Assembly: GCA_024235395.1 (NCBI GenBank)
Contig: JACKMK010000002.1
Coordinates: forward strand, 434,001 to 498,000
Source: Chromatiaceae bacterium
GTDB lineage: Bacteria > Pseudomonadota > Gammaproteobacteria > Chromatiales > Chromatiaceae
Direction of reading: 5' to 3'
Length of the DNA stretch: 64,000 nt
Both the position numbers and the translations under genes were made by a program. Position 1 is the stretch's first letter. Each line of letters begins with the position of its first letter. This document shows, in pieces, positions 8,223 through 16,734 of this stretch. The notes below the pieces were generated by a model, which was given only the letters and a program-made list of their open reading frames with translations, did no database searches and had not been told where the DNA came from.

Positions 8223-8660
8223 ATGAAGACCCCGTCCAAGACCGTCTTTCCGCAGCGCCTCGAGGTTCCCTCCTGGTTGCGTGCGCATGGCATCTTCCCG
8301 ACCCGGCAGCGTGTCCAGGTGGCCGAGGCGCTGCTATGCAGACCGCAGCACCTCACTGCCGACCAGCTGTTGCAGCGGGTCAATGCGGAGCACCCATCGG
8401 TGTCGCGGGCGACGATCTACAACACCCTCGGTGCATTCGTGCGTGCCGGCCTGGTGCGGGTCGTCAGCATTGACGGCGGCACCGTCTGCTATGACTCCTC
8501 GGTCCACCACCACGCACATGTCTACCACGAGGATACCGGCGAGGTGGTGGATGCCGATATCGATCTGCTCAAGCTGGCCCATGGCATCCCGCTACCCGAG
8601 TCGGTCGAGATTGTCGACGCCGATTTTGTCGTACGGGTACGCAGCAAGACGCCCGATTGA
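8223..8660 (+). CDS. Fur-family transcriptional regulator lacking the CxxC zinc pair
   Basis: A 145-residue member of the ferric-uptake-regulator family. The winged helix includes HGIFPTRQRVQVAEALL and VSRATIYNTLGAFVRAGLV. The dimerisation half has SSVHHHAHVYHEDTGEVVD. That HHH motif occupies the Fur/PerR/Irr metal site, but the usual CxxC after it is absent, a pattern most like Irr or PerR-like variants. It may control the metal-efflux gene just upstream, or an iron/oxidative regulon. The start ATG has GGAAAAG before it. Which metal or effector it senses cannot be read from sequence. Confidence 0.85.
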   Translation: MKTPSKTVFPQRLEVPSWLRAHGIFPTRQRVQVAEALLCRPQHLTADQLLQRVNAEHPSVSRATIYNTLGAFVRAGLVRVVSIDGGTVCYDSSVHHHAHVYHEDTGEVVDADIDLLKLAHGIPLPESVEIVDADFVVRVRSKTPD

Positions 8661-9254
8661 AGTCGTAGGGGTTTCAGGTCGGCGGGAGCGGAGCTGCTGC
8701 GGCATCCGTCCGCCGTCACACCCGGCGACTTCGAATTCACTTTGACGACGCCTGCCTTTCCGAAATCAGAACAATTCTCCGAAAATCAACAAGCTGAATC
8801 CTGGTTGAGCGTATCGAACGAGAGCGTCCGTTCAACCTGCAGACGTCGCGATGGCGAGAAGCGTGATTGCGGTGCCCGTCGCCGAGGCGTGTTGCTGGCG
8901 GCGCCGGCGCTGCCGAGAGCCTGTACACCCGCATGGACCGAATGTTCGATCCGGTCCCGTACCAAGTACCCACGGTCGGGGCGAATGCGGTGACCGGCGA
9001 GAAGATCCAGCCAGGCAGGATGCCGTTCTTCGGTCCGCGACTTCGGGCACGTGGTGTGATCAGCCGCAATGCCTGTCACAAGCCGGGTACCGGGGAAGAC
9101 GACGACCGCGGGAGCGCGGATACGCCGAAGCCACCGCTCCAGGGTCCGGGCGGCGCCAGTCCGTAACGCCCCCTGCTGCACCAACCCTGGCGCAACCGCG
9201 CGGTTGGGCCTGGGTTAATTCCTTATTTTTGCATGTAAATCGGCGGAATCACGG
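8661..9254. other. Gap without a recognisable gene
   Basis: About 600 bases between the Fur-family gene and the rpfG promoter. Short ORFs exist on both strands, for example 8867-9166 plus and 8737-9069 minus. None has a good ribosome site, recognisable domain or typical codon pattern. It could hold a decayed gene, a small RNA or only long flanking sequence. Confidence 0.4.
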
Positions 9255-9281
9255 TTGACAAAGAGCAGTTGGGCGTAGAAT
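9255..9281 (+). promoter_or_regulatory. Probable sigma-70 promoter of rpfGC
   Basis: A perfect TTGACA (9255-9260) is followed by TAGAAT (9276-9281). The spacing of 15 bases is shorter than ideal. It lies about 35 bases before the rpfG start and is followed by an A/T-rich stretch (ATTTATTATT). Confidence 0.5.
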
Positions 9282-9314
9282 CTGGTCGGCATTTATTATT
9301 CGAGGACGACATTG

Positions 9315-10373
9315 ATGTCGCGAGTGCTGATAGTCGATGACCAGCTGATCAGCCGCATGATTCTCGAACAACTGATCCGGTCGATCGGTGACGAAACGGA
9401 GGCAGTATCGTTCGCCGATCCGGTGAAGGCACTCGAATGGGCCAAGGAAAACCGCCACGACCTCGTCCTCACCGATCTTAAGATGCCCAACATGAGCGGC
9501 GTCGAGTTCACCCAGTGGCTGCGCAAGACGCCCACCTGCGTCGACGTACCGGTGATCGTGATCACCTGTATGGACGACCAGACGACAAAATATCGCGCGC
9601 TTGAGGCCGGTGCGACCGATTTTCTCACCAAACCTATCGACCATCACGAATGCCGTGCCCGTTGTCGCAATCTGCTCAAGCTGCGGCAGCAGCAGTCGAT
9701 AATCCGGGATAGGGCACGTTGGCTCGAGAAGGAAATCACAGAAAAGACGCGCGAGTTGCAGTTGCGCGAGCGGGAGACCCTGTTGCGCCTCGCAAAGGCG
9801 GGGGAGTACCGCGACAGTGATACCAACGGACACGTGCTACGCATGGCGTATACGGCACGCCTGATCGCCGAGACGCTGGGTAAAGACGCCGAGTACTGCG
9901 ACATCATCGAACAGGCCGCTCCCATGCATGACATTGGCAAGATCGGTGTGCCCGACCGGATTCTGCTCAAGCCGGGAAGGCTCGATGCGCACGAACGGTC
10001 GGTGATGATGCAGCACACCCGTATCGGATACGAGATCCTGCGTGACAGCCCGTCGATGTATCTGCAGTTCGGTGCGACGATCGCGTGGTGTCATCACGAA
10101 AAGTACGCCGGCGACGGTTATCCGCGCGGGCTCAAGGGTGACGAGATCCCGATCGAAGCGCGGATCGTCGCGATCGCCGATGTGTTTGATGCGCTGCTAT
10201 CCGAGCGACCGTACAAACAACCATGGCCGGTGGAGCAGGCGCTGGACCTGATCCGCAAGGAATCGGGACGACATTTCGATCCGGAGTGCGTAGAGGCCAT
10301 GTTGCTGAATCTGGATCGCATCGTGGCTTCACGTTCGCTGTTGGAGTTCGACACTGAGCCGAAGGCCGGATGA
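9315..10373 (+). CDS. rpfG: RpfG-type response regulator with HD-GYP cyclic-di-GMP phosphodiesterase
   Basis: A 352-residue cytoplasmic response regulator. The receiver domain has acidic pair DD8-9 and phospho-acceptor Asp54 (LTDLKMPN). A helical linker leads to an HD-GYP domain with the metal-binding HD pair at 205-206 (MHDIGKIG) and GYP at 268-270 (DGYPRGL), so it should hydrolyse cyclic-di-GMP. The layout equals Xanthomonas RpfG, the output of DSF sensing. The ATG at 9315 has GAGGA upstream; an overlapping TTG at 9312 is also in frame. The sensor kinase gene follows after 12 bases, so the pair is an operon. Phosphorylation by RpfC is inferred from family and context. Confidence 0.92.
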   Translation: MSRVLIVDDQLISRMILEQLIRSIGDETEAVSFADPVKALEWAKENRHDLVLTDLKMPNMSGVEFTQWLRKTPTCVDVPVIVITCMDDQTTKYRALEAGATDFLTKPIDHHECRARCRNLLKLRQQQSIIRDRARWLEKEITEKTRELQLRERETLLRLAKAGEYRDSDTNGHVLRMAYTARLIAETLGKDAEYCDIIEQAAPMHDIGKIGVPDRILLKPGRLDAHERSVMMQHTRIGYEILRDSPSMYLQFGATIAWCHHEKYAGDGYPRGLKGDEIPIEARIVAIADVFDALLSERPYKQPWPVEQALDLIRKESGRHFDPECVEAMLLNLDRIVASRSLLEFDTEPKAG

Positions 10374-10385
10374 GCCTCGCATGCC

Positions 10386-12959
10386 ATGTCCCAGTTCCGA
10401 TCGATCATTAGCTTCATCACGCGACGTCGCACCGTCATAGAACCCGAACTGGAGCAGGGCCTGCTTCGGATCGGGATCATCTCCGCCATGGTGATCTACC
10501 TGGCGGTCACACACTTCCTCGAACCCACGCGCATGCATGCGCTGGCGCTGTATTCAGCGGTCGGATTCCTGTTGTTCAGTTTCGGACTGTTCAGCTGGAT
10601 AGCGATCAAGCCCACCGCGTCGACACCACGCCGGGTGATCGGCGTACTGCACGACGTGATCGGTCCGACCTACGGAATGTACTTCTTCGGCGAGACGACC
10701 GTCCCCTTCTACATCGTTTACCTGTGGGTCATCTTCGGCAACGGCTTCCGGTTCGGGACGCCGTACCTGGTGCTGGCCGCCACCGGGAGTACCCTCGGCT
10801 TCGGCCTGGTGATCTCGTTCAACCCGTATTGGCAGGCACATCTGCAACTGGGTGTCGGACTGCTGGTCGGTCTGGTGGTGCTGCCCGCGTATGTCGCGAT
10901 GCTGCTTGCACGCCTCAACCTGGCCAAGCAGCAGGCAATCGAGGCGAATCAGGCGAAATCACGCTTCCTCGCCACGATGAGTCATGAGTTGCGCACGCCG
11001 CTCAACGGCGTAATCGGGATCGCGGATCTGCTGCGAACCACGCCGTTGAATCGTGAGCAGGAGGACCACGTGCGGACGATCAGTGTATCCGCAGCCAGCC
11101 TGCTGTCGCTGATCGACGACGTGCTCGACATCTCGAAGATCGAGGCCGGCAAGATGACCCTCGAGCTGGTCGATTTCGACCTGCATCGGCTGGTCAGCAA
11201 TACCGCGAAGATGATGGCCGCGCCGGCGGGCAAGAAGAATCTGCGCCTCAACTACCGTGTCTCTCCGGAACTGCCGTATTCCTTGCGTGGCAGCGAGCAC
11301 CATCTGCAACAGATCCTGGTGAACCTGATCGGCAACGCGATCAAGTTCACCGAAACCGGGCAGATAGACATCAACGTGGCGCGTGCCGAGCCGCGTCCTG
11401 ACGACGCTGCGGTCTGGGTGCGATTCGACGTGATCGACACCGGCATCGGTATCCCCCCCGAGGCTCAGCAGCGGATCTTCGAGCGGTTCGCCCAGGCCGA
11501 TGACTCGACCACCCGGCGGTATGGTGGCACCGGTCTGGGGATCACCATCAGCAAGCAACTCGCCGAGTTGATGGGTGGCGAGATCGGGGTCGCCAGCGAG
11601 GTTGGCCGGGGCAGCACCTTCTGGATAGAACTGCCGTTCACCGAACTTCCGGTGGCGGTGGACAAACAGGCCGACACCCAGACACTCGCCAGGAGCCGGG
11701 TGCTCGTGGTCGGCGCCGACTACGCTGAGAATCGTCGGCTGATGAAGGTGCTATCCGGTTGGGGCGTGACCGCCGAGCAACGCGACGGGTCGGCACAGGC
11801 CATCGCGGAACTGGTCAATGCGACCAATATCGGCGATCCCTACAATACGGTGATCGTCGATGCCCGTGGCATGCACAGCGATCCGGCGCAACTGTTGCAG
11901 ACGGCGAAACAGGACCGCTCGCTCCAGTCGCTGGCGTTCGTGTTGATCTCGCCCCCGCTGCCCGGTGACGACTGGAAGCGAAAGCTGCTCGACACCGGCT
12001 TTGCGGCCGTCCTCGCGACGCCGTTCGACAAGACACTGTTGTTCAATGCGCTGCACTCTGCCTACGTCAGTGCGGTCGACGACCCGCACGTGGCGAATTT
12101 CATCGACCACTACGCGCGCGAACGTAAGGTCCTGTCACCCCTTGAGATCCTGGTTGCCGAAGACAATGAGACCAACCGCAAGGTGGTGCGAGGCATCCTC
12201 GAAAAGGCGGGTCACCGGGTGTATGTGGTCGAAAATGGCGAGCAGGCGCTGGATGCGTTGGAGGCGCACCGTTTCGATATCGCGTTGTTCGACATCCAGA
12301 TGCCGGTCATGGACGGTCTCGAAGCGCTGAAGGTGTATCGATTCACGCACGCCGATGACAAGACGATTCCGGTGATCATGCTGTCCGCTGACGTGACGCC
12401 GGAGGCACGCGCGGAATGCAGGGACGCCGGCGCGGCGGAGTTCATCGCCAAGCCCATCCTGGCGAGGAATCTGCTGGAGTCGTTGACCAAGGTGCTGCAC
12501 GAGCAACGTCCACCGGGCACGCCGAGCCCGAGCCAGGGCGTGGACGCGAACCGCCAGGGACCCGGCAGGTCACAGCCTTCGCGCCCGGTCGGCGAGGTGA
12601 TCGACCGTCAGGCGCTGCGTGACCTCGAAGACCTCGGCGGCGGGCTGGGTTTTCTGATCAATCTGGTTGACGGTTTCGTCAAGGACGCCGACAACCTGTT
12701 CGACCAGCTCGACAAATCGGTCGCGGTGCGCTCCGCCACGCAGTTCCGCGACCTGTCCCACGCGCTCAAAGGCAGCGCCGGCAGCGTCGGTGCACGCCGG
12801 CTGCACGAACTCGCCGGTCACGCTTGCCGGATCGGCGACCAGGATTTCGCGCGCATGGCCCCGGTCGCGGTTTCCGAGATGCGCTCGGCACTCGACGAGG
12901 CCCGCTCCGCCCTGCACGTCTACATCAACGAACGCGAGAGCCAGGTCTCGCGCAGTTGA
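10386..12959 (+). CDS. rpfC: RpfC-type hybrid sensor histidine kinase
   Basis: An 857-residue inner-membrane kinase. Several hydrophobic helices cover residues ~25-180 with short loops, as in the DSF input region of RpfC. Next come a HisKA domain with His200 (MSHELRTPLNG), a HATPase with DTGIG and GTGLG boxes, and a first receiver-like domain that looks degenerate (VLVVGADYAENRR). A full receiver follows with Asp636 (FDIQMPVMDG), then a C-terminal HPt domain with His792 (LSHALKGSAGS). This His-Asp-His relay matches Xanthomonas RpfC, except for the extra degenerate receiver. The cognate HD-GYP regulator is immediately upstream. The DSF synthase gene ends only 6 bases away on the other strand. 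Confidence 0.92.
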   Translation: MSQFRSIISFITRRRTVIEPELEQGLLRIGIISAMVIYLAVTHFLEPTRMHALALYSAVGFLLFSFGLFSWIAIKPTASTPRRVIGVLHDVIGPTYGMYFFGETTVPFYIVYLWVIFGNGFRFGTPYLVLAATGSTLGFGLVISFNPYWQAHLQLGVGLLVGLVVLPAYVAMLLARLNLAKQQAIEANQAKSRFLATMSHELRTPLNGVIGIADLLRTTPLNREQEDHVRTISVSAASLLSLIDDVLDISKIEAGKMTLELVDFDLHRLVSNTAKMMAAPAGKKNLRLNYRVSPELPYSLRGSEHHLQQILVNLIGNAIKFTETGQIDINVARAEPRPDDAAVWVRFDVIDTGIGIPPEAQQRIFERFAQADDSTTRRYGGTGLGITISKQLAELMGGEIGVASEVGRGSTFWIELPFTELPVAVDKQADTQTLARSRVLVVGADYAENRRLMKVLSGWGVTAEQRDGSAQAIAELVNATNIGDPYNTVIVDARGMHSDPAQLLQTAKQDRSLQSLAFVLISPPLPGDDWKRKLLDTGFAAVLATPFDKTLLFNALHSAYVSAVDDPHVANFIDHYARERKVLSPLEILVAEDNETNRKVVRGILEKAGHRVYVVENGEQALDALEAHRFDIALFDIQMPVMDGLEALKVYRFTHADDKTIPVIMLSADVTPEARAECRDAGAAEFIAKPILARNLLESLTKVLHEQRPPGTPSPSQGVDANRQGPGRSQPSRPVGEVIDRQALRDLEDLGGGLGFLINLVDGFVKDADNLFDQLDKSVAVRSATQFRDLSHALKGSAGSVGARRLHELAGHACRIGDQDFARMAPVAVSEMRSALDEARSALHVYINERESQVSRS

Positions 12960-12965
12960 TGCGGC

Positions 12966-13850
12966 TCAGCCGACGTCGGCCAGCGGCTGCTGGGCGACGG
13001 CCTTGTTCTGCGAGCGGATCAGCCGATCCATGATCTTCAGATCACGGTCCCTGAGGCGCAACGCGGCGTCCACCCAGATCAGCGCAATCTCCTCGAGCTC
13101 CCGATGCGTGACCGGATTGACTGCCTTGCGCACCCGTTCGAGGGCCATCATCGTGTTCGGCGAGCGACGTTGCCGCTCGGAGATGTAGTCGCGTACCGTC
13201 GCTTCACCCTGGCCGGGTTCGGCGAGGATGTCGATCACGCCCATTTCGTGCAGTTCCTCGGCCTGCCAGGTCTTGCCGCTCAGGATCACGCGCTCGGTTT
13301 CGGTGGCACCGAGCCGGCGTGACAGGAAGCTGTAGGCACCCATCCCCGGGAACAGGTTGAACAGCACCTCCGGGAGGCCCATCTGGACGCCGCGCTCCGC
13401 GACGATCAGATTGGCGGCCAGCGCACCTTCCATGCCGCCACCGAGGGCCGCACCCTGGATCAGGCTGATCGTGGTGAGCGGCAACCCGAAGCCCGTCGAT
13501 ACCTGGTGCGAGACGTCGATGCAGGCGCGCGCATAGTCTTCGAGGCCCTGCCGGTCGCGCCGGTCGATCAGCGAGCGGAACAGGTTCAGATCCCCGCCGA
13601 GGTTGAAGGTCCCTTTGACCCGCGATCCGTAGACCAGAAAACACGGTTTTTCGGCGGCCACCGAGCGGTCGATACCCAGGCGCTGCAGGTGCTTTGGCAG
13701 GCGCAGGATCTCGCCGAGCAACTCGGGCGTGAAACACGGCCTCGGTCGTGGGTTCATGTAGCACCAGACGGTTCCCTCGCCGTAGTTCCATTCGACATCC
13801 AGTTGGTCAAATGTTTTTGCTTTGACTGCCGCGGGCATATCAACAGACAT
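12966..13850 (-). CDS. rpfF: DSF synthase RpfF (crotonase family)
   Basis: A 294-residue crotonase-fold enzyme that makes the diffusible signal factor, a cis-2-unsaturated fatty acid, from acyl-ACP by dehydration and thioesterase action. Sequence blocks YGSRVKGTFNLGGDLNLF and GAALGGGMEGAL match RpfF closely. The two catalytic glutamates fall at 141 (GGMEGAL) and 161 (GLPEVLFN), the same numbers as in Xanthomonas RpfF. A strong GGAGGAG precedes the ATG. The gene converges on rpfGC instead of preceding rpfC as in Xanthomonas. Its upstream region is A/T-rich, with a Fur-like sequence near the promoter. No rpfB homologue is in the window. Confidence 0.93.
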   Translation of the reverse strand: MSVDMPAAVKAKTFDQLDVEWNYGEGTVWCYMNPRPRPCFTPELLGEILRLPKHLQRLGIDRSVAAEKPCFLVYGSRVKGTFNLGGDLNLFRSLIDRRDRQGLEDYARACIDVSHQVSTGFGLPLTTISLIQGAALGGGMEGALAANLIVAERGVQMGLPEVLFNLFPGMGAYSFLSRRLGATETERVILSGKTWQAEELHEMGVIDILAEPGQGEATVRDYISERQRRSPNTMMALERVRKAVNPVTHRELEEIALIWVDAALRLRDRDLKIMDRLIRSQNKAVAQQPLADVG

Positions 13851-13925
13851 GGTGGTTCTCCTCCGAGGGTTCGGTCTTTTTCAGTGGTCGGATCAGCGTG
13901 ACAGCTCGCTTTTTCCAGATTACGT

Positions 13926-13944
13926 CCATATGATTTCCATTCTC
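13926..13944 (-). promoter_or_regulatory. Fur-like box in the rpfF promoter region
   Basis: On the minus strand the 19 bases GAGAATGGAAATCATATGG match the Fur consensus at 12 positions, all within the first 15. The sequence lies ~75 bases before the rpfF start. A possible promoter overlaps it: TTGAGA, then TAATCT 18 bases further on. This suggests iron may influence DSF production. The second half of the box is poor, so binding is uncertain. Confidence 0.35.
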
Positions 13945-14041
13945 AATAGATTTCTTCTTTTTTCTTGACATGCGCCAGAAAGAATGCTGTGACTAATGGC
14001 TTCCCTTAGGGCCCGGCGGGCCGCGCAGCGCGGGCCGGAGC

Positions 14042-14398
14042 TTACAGGAGCTCGGTGTCGTCGTGTGCATAAGGGGGGCTGCAACAACACAGGATCACCA
14101 GCTCATCCGGGCCGGTGTTCTTGACGCAATGCGGCGTGTTCGGGGCGATCGCGATCGTATCGCCGGGACGGATCGCGAACCGCTCCTCTCCCAGCGTCAT
14201 GAGCCCCTCTCCGGCGCTGACGTGGTACAGCTCTTCGCTGGCGATATGGCGATGCAGCGCGGTCTGCTGGCCGGGCGCGACGCGTGCCTCGGCCAGGCTC
14301 TGGTTGCGGTTGCCATGAACGCCGGGATGCATGAGTTCGCGGATCACCGACCCGTCCTTGGTCTGGTACGCCGGTTGGCGGTCGTAGCGGGTCAACAT
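14042..14398 (-). CDS. Cupin-domain protein
   Basis: A 118-residue single-domain cupin. Motif 1 (TALHRHIASEELYHVSAGEG) and motif 2 (PGDTIAIAPNTPHCV) supply the His/Glu metal set. The C-terminal end has CCCSPPYAHDD, a triple cysteine sometimes seen in this subgroup. Such small cupins act as isomerases, dioxygenases or regulators of small-molecule pathways; the substrate cannot be deduced. It ends 190 bases upstream of rpfF on the same strand, and the EamA transporter starts just before it (22-base gap), so the latter two are likely co-transcribed. Confidence 0.75.
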   Translation of the reverse strand: MLTRYDRQPAYQTKDGSVIRELMHPGVHGNRNQSLAEARVAPGQQTALHRHIASEELYHVSAGEGLMTLGEERFAIRPGDTIAIAPNTPHCVKNTGPDELVILCCCSPPYAHDDTELL

Positions 14399-14420
14399 AC
14401 CGACCTCCGTGTCCGGGTGG

Positions 14421-15293
14421 TCACAGCGCGATTGCGGCGACCCCCGAGACCATCAATGCCCCGGCCAGCAGATGCCGGCCCAGATGCCGTTCTCCAAACA
14501 GCATAGCCCCGTAGAGCACCCCGAAAAGCAGACTGGTGCGTTTTGTCGCAATCATGTAGGCGGCCTCGATCATCCCCAGGGCCATGAAGTGCGTGACCAC
14601 CATCACCGCCATGCAACCGGAGACCAGGAGCAGCGGCAACACGCCAAAGCGTGCCACGCGCAGCGCCCGCGGCCGGAAGAGGGTGACCAGGAACAGCGTG
14701 ACGCCGCCGAGCAAGGAAAAGTACAAGGCGCCGAACTGCTGTGGTGGCACCCACTGCATGGCCGCCTTACCGCCGACCGAAGTAAACGCATAGATGATCG
14801 CGCTGCCCAGCATCAGGCGGGAGCCAGGGTTGCGCACGATCGCCCGCAGCGGAGCGATCAGTGCCGCGACGCTCAGGCGGCCGGGCTGTTCGAAATTCAG
14901 TACCCAGGACCCGGCGACCACCAAAACGATGCCGACCAGCCCCGGTCCGCTGACCGATTCACCGAGCACCACCCACCCGGTGACGACGACGAGCACCGGG
15001 GTGAACGCGAGGTAGGGGACCGTCAAGGCAAGCGGGTAGTCCCGAATTGCGACCAGGTACATCGTCATCGCCAGCAGTTCGAGCGGCAGCAGGAAGGTGA
15101 TCCATCCCCAGAAAGGCGCCGGCAGCGCAGGCAGCTCGAAGGTCATGACCCACGGCGAGAGCAGCAGACCGCTCAGTCCGAGACGCACTACCAGCATCTC
15201 GAGCGCGTCCGCTGAACGCAGCCAGTGCTTGGCCGCCGCGTCCGAAGAGGCCAGTGCAAATGCGCAGATCAGGCTGAGCGAGAACCAGTCCAA
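14421..15293 (-). CDS. EamA/DMT-family transporter
   Basis: A 290-residue inner-membrane protein with about ten hydrophobic helices arranged as two EamA repeats. The first contains YLAFTPVLVVVTGWVVLGE and the second LLFGVLYGAMLFGE, both ending in the family's conserved Glu. Drug/metabolite transporters export amino acids, metabolites or drugs; the substrate is unknown. The cupin gene follows after 22 bases in the same direction. Confidence 0.8.
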   Translation of the reverse strand: MDWFSLSLICAFALASSDAAAKHWLRSADALEMLVVRLGLSGLLLSPWVMTFELPALPAPFWGWITFLLPLELLAMTMYLVAIRDYPLALTVPYLAFTPVLVVVTGWVVLGESVSGPGLVGIVLVVAGSWVLNFEQPGRLSVAALIAPLRAIVRNPGSRLMLGSAIIYAFTSVGGKAAMQWVPPQQFGALYFSLLGGVTLFLVTLFRPRALRVARFGVLPLLLVSGCMAVMVVTHFMALGMIEAAYMIATKRTSLLFGVLYGAMLFGERHLGRHLLAGALMVSGVAAIAL

Positions 15294-15424
15294 ACTCAGG
15301 GGGCTCGTCGGGTGACGTCCGCAACGTCCGTGGCACTGATCGGCAGGCCGGTCACCCGCTCGGCGCGAACGCCAACCGGCCGGTTTCCAAGGGGGTACGC
15401 GGTCTTGGCCGAATCATCGGGTCT

Positions 15425-15453
15425 TTGGCCCCAGGCCGGTCGCCTGTTACGAT
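15425..15453 (+). promoter_or_regulatory. Possible promoter of dctPQM
   Basis: TTGGCC (15425-15430) and TACGAT (15448-15453) are separated by exactly 17 bases and match the sigma-70 boxes at 4 of 6 positions each. This would give a leader of ~130 bases before dctP. I looked for a sigma-54 GG-N10-GC site, common for dct operons, and found none. Confidence 0.3.
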
Positions 15454-15589
15454 CCGGGATGGCTACAGTCAGGCCTTCGCAAAGTAACAATCTGGCTGCT
15501 CCAGTGGTTGGCAATTCGACCGGCAAGGCATGCCGCATGTCGCCCGCCCTGATTCCTGATCCGAACTATTTCGACAAGGAGAAAGACCC

Positions 15590-16591
15590 ATGCAAAAGCA
15601 TCTCATCGGTATTGCCGTATCGTCGATCCTGGCGTTCGCCGCCGCACCGGCTTTCGCCAACTGCGACCCGGGCGAAACGATCATAAAATTCAGTCACGTC
15701 ACCAACGCAGACAAACATCCCAAAGGTATCGCCGCCAACCTGCTCGCGGAACGCGTCAACGAGCAGATGAACGGCAAGGCCTGCATGCAGGTGTTCCCCA
15801 ACTCGACACTGTACGACGACGACAAGGTGCTCGAGGCGATGCTCAACGGGGATGTCCAGCTCGCGGCGCCGTCGCTGTCGAAGTTTGAGACCTTTACCAA
15901 GAAGTTCCGCATCTTCGATCTACCTTTCGTGTTCAAGGATGTTGCCGCAGTCGACCGGTTCCAGAATTCGGCAGACGGCGAGAAGCTGAAGAACTCGATG
16001 AACCGGCGCGGGCTCAAGGGCCTCGCATTCTGGCACAACGGTATGAAGCAGATCTCCGCCAACAAACCCTTGATCACGCCCGAAGACGCCAAGGGACTGA
16101 AGTTCCGCGTGCAGGCCTCCGATGTCCTGGTCGCGCAGTTCAACCAGCTCGGCGCCTCACCGCAGAAGATGTCGTTCAAAGAGGTATACGGTGGTCTTCA
16201 GACGAAGGTCATCGATGGACAGGAAAACACCTGGTCGAACATCTACGGACAGAAATTCTTCGAGGTCCAGGACGGCATCACCGAAAGCAATCACGGGATC
16301 CTCGATTACCTGGTCGTGACCTCCACCAAGTGGTGGGATTCGTTGCCCAACGACTTCCGTGATGAGTTCATGGGCATCCTCAAGGGTGTCACCGAGGAAC
16401 GCAATGCCGAGTCTTCGCGTGTCAACGAGGAAAACAAGCAGTCGATCATCGCCGCCGGTGGCGTCGTCAGGACGTTGACCCCGGAGCAACGCCAGGCCTG
16501 GGTGGACGCGATGAAGCCGGTGTGGAAGAAGTTCGAGAAGGACATCGGCGCGGACCTGATGGACGCCGCGCTGAAATCCAACGAGGGCTGA
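15590..16591 (+). CDS. dctP: TRAP transporter solute-binding protein DctP
   Basis: A 333-residue periplasmic binding protein of the TRAP family. A signal peptide (cleavage after AFA, residue ~23) precedes a DctP fold. GLKFRVQASDVL holds the conserved Arg that clamps a substrate carboxylate. TKVIDGQENTWSNIYGQKF is the hallmark DctP segment. It likely binds a C4-dicarboxylate or related organic acid for the DctQM membrane pair downstream. AAGGAG lies before the ATG. A strong hairpin after the gene probably limits read-through, keeping binding protein in excess over membrane subunits. Confidence 0.9.
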   Translation: MQKHLIGIAVSSILAFAAAPAFANCDPGETIIKFSHVTNADKHPKGIAANLLAERVNEQMNGKACMQVFPNSTLYDDDKVLEAMLNGDVQLAAPSLSKFETFTKKFRIFDLPFVFKDVAAVDRFQNSADGEKLKNSMNRRGLKGLAFWHNGMKQISANKPLITPEDAKGLKFRVQASDVLVAQFNQLGASPQKMSFKEVYGGLQTKVIDGQENTWSNIYGQKFFEVQDGITESNHGILDYLVVTSTKWWDSLPNDFRDEFMGILKGVTEERNAESSRVNEENKQSIIAAGGVVRTLTPEQRQAWVDAMKPVWKKFEKDIGADLMDAALKSNEG

Positions 16592-16615
16592 CCCAAGCGC
16601 ACCACAGTGCTGCGA

Positions 16616-16649
16616 GGCCGCCAACCCGCAGGGGTCGGCGGCCTTTTTT
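16616..16649 (+). terminator. Intrinsic terminator/attenuator between dctP and dctQ
   Basis: Stem GGCCGCC (16616-16622) pairs with GGCGGCC (16637-16643), extended by ACCC/GGGT inside, followed by six T. It is a standard rho-independent terminator. In this position it would act as a partial terminator, raising DctP relative to DctQM. Confidence 0.85.
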
Positions 16650-16734
16650 GCGCACCTGCACGATGCCGCAATGGACGGTCGATATTTCTCCTAAACTCTC
16701 GTAAAGCGCCAACACCCGGCAAGCGGGGGAATCC

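Noticed and set aside
8867..9166. Possible 99-residue protein with FDPVPYQVPTVGANAVTGEK
   Set aside because: Part of the sequence looks protein-like, but there is no ribosome site, no known family and a poor codon pattern; kept only as gap content.
15454..15589. Sigma-54 promoter of dctPQM
   Set aside because: No GG-N10-GC arrangement with TGGCAC/TTGC similarity was found in the leader.
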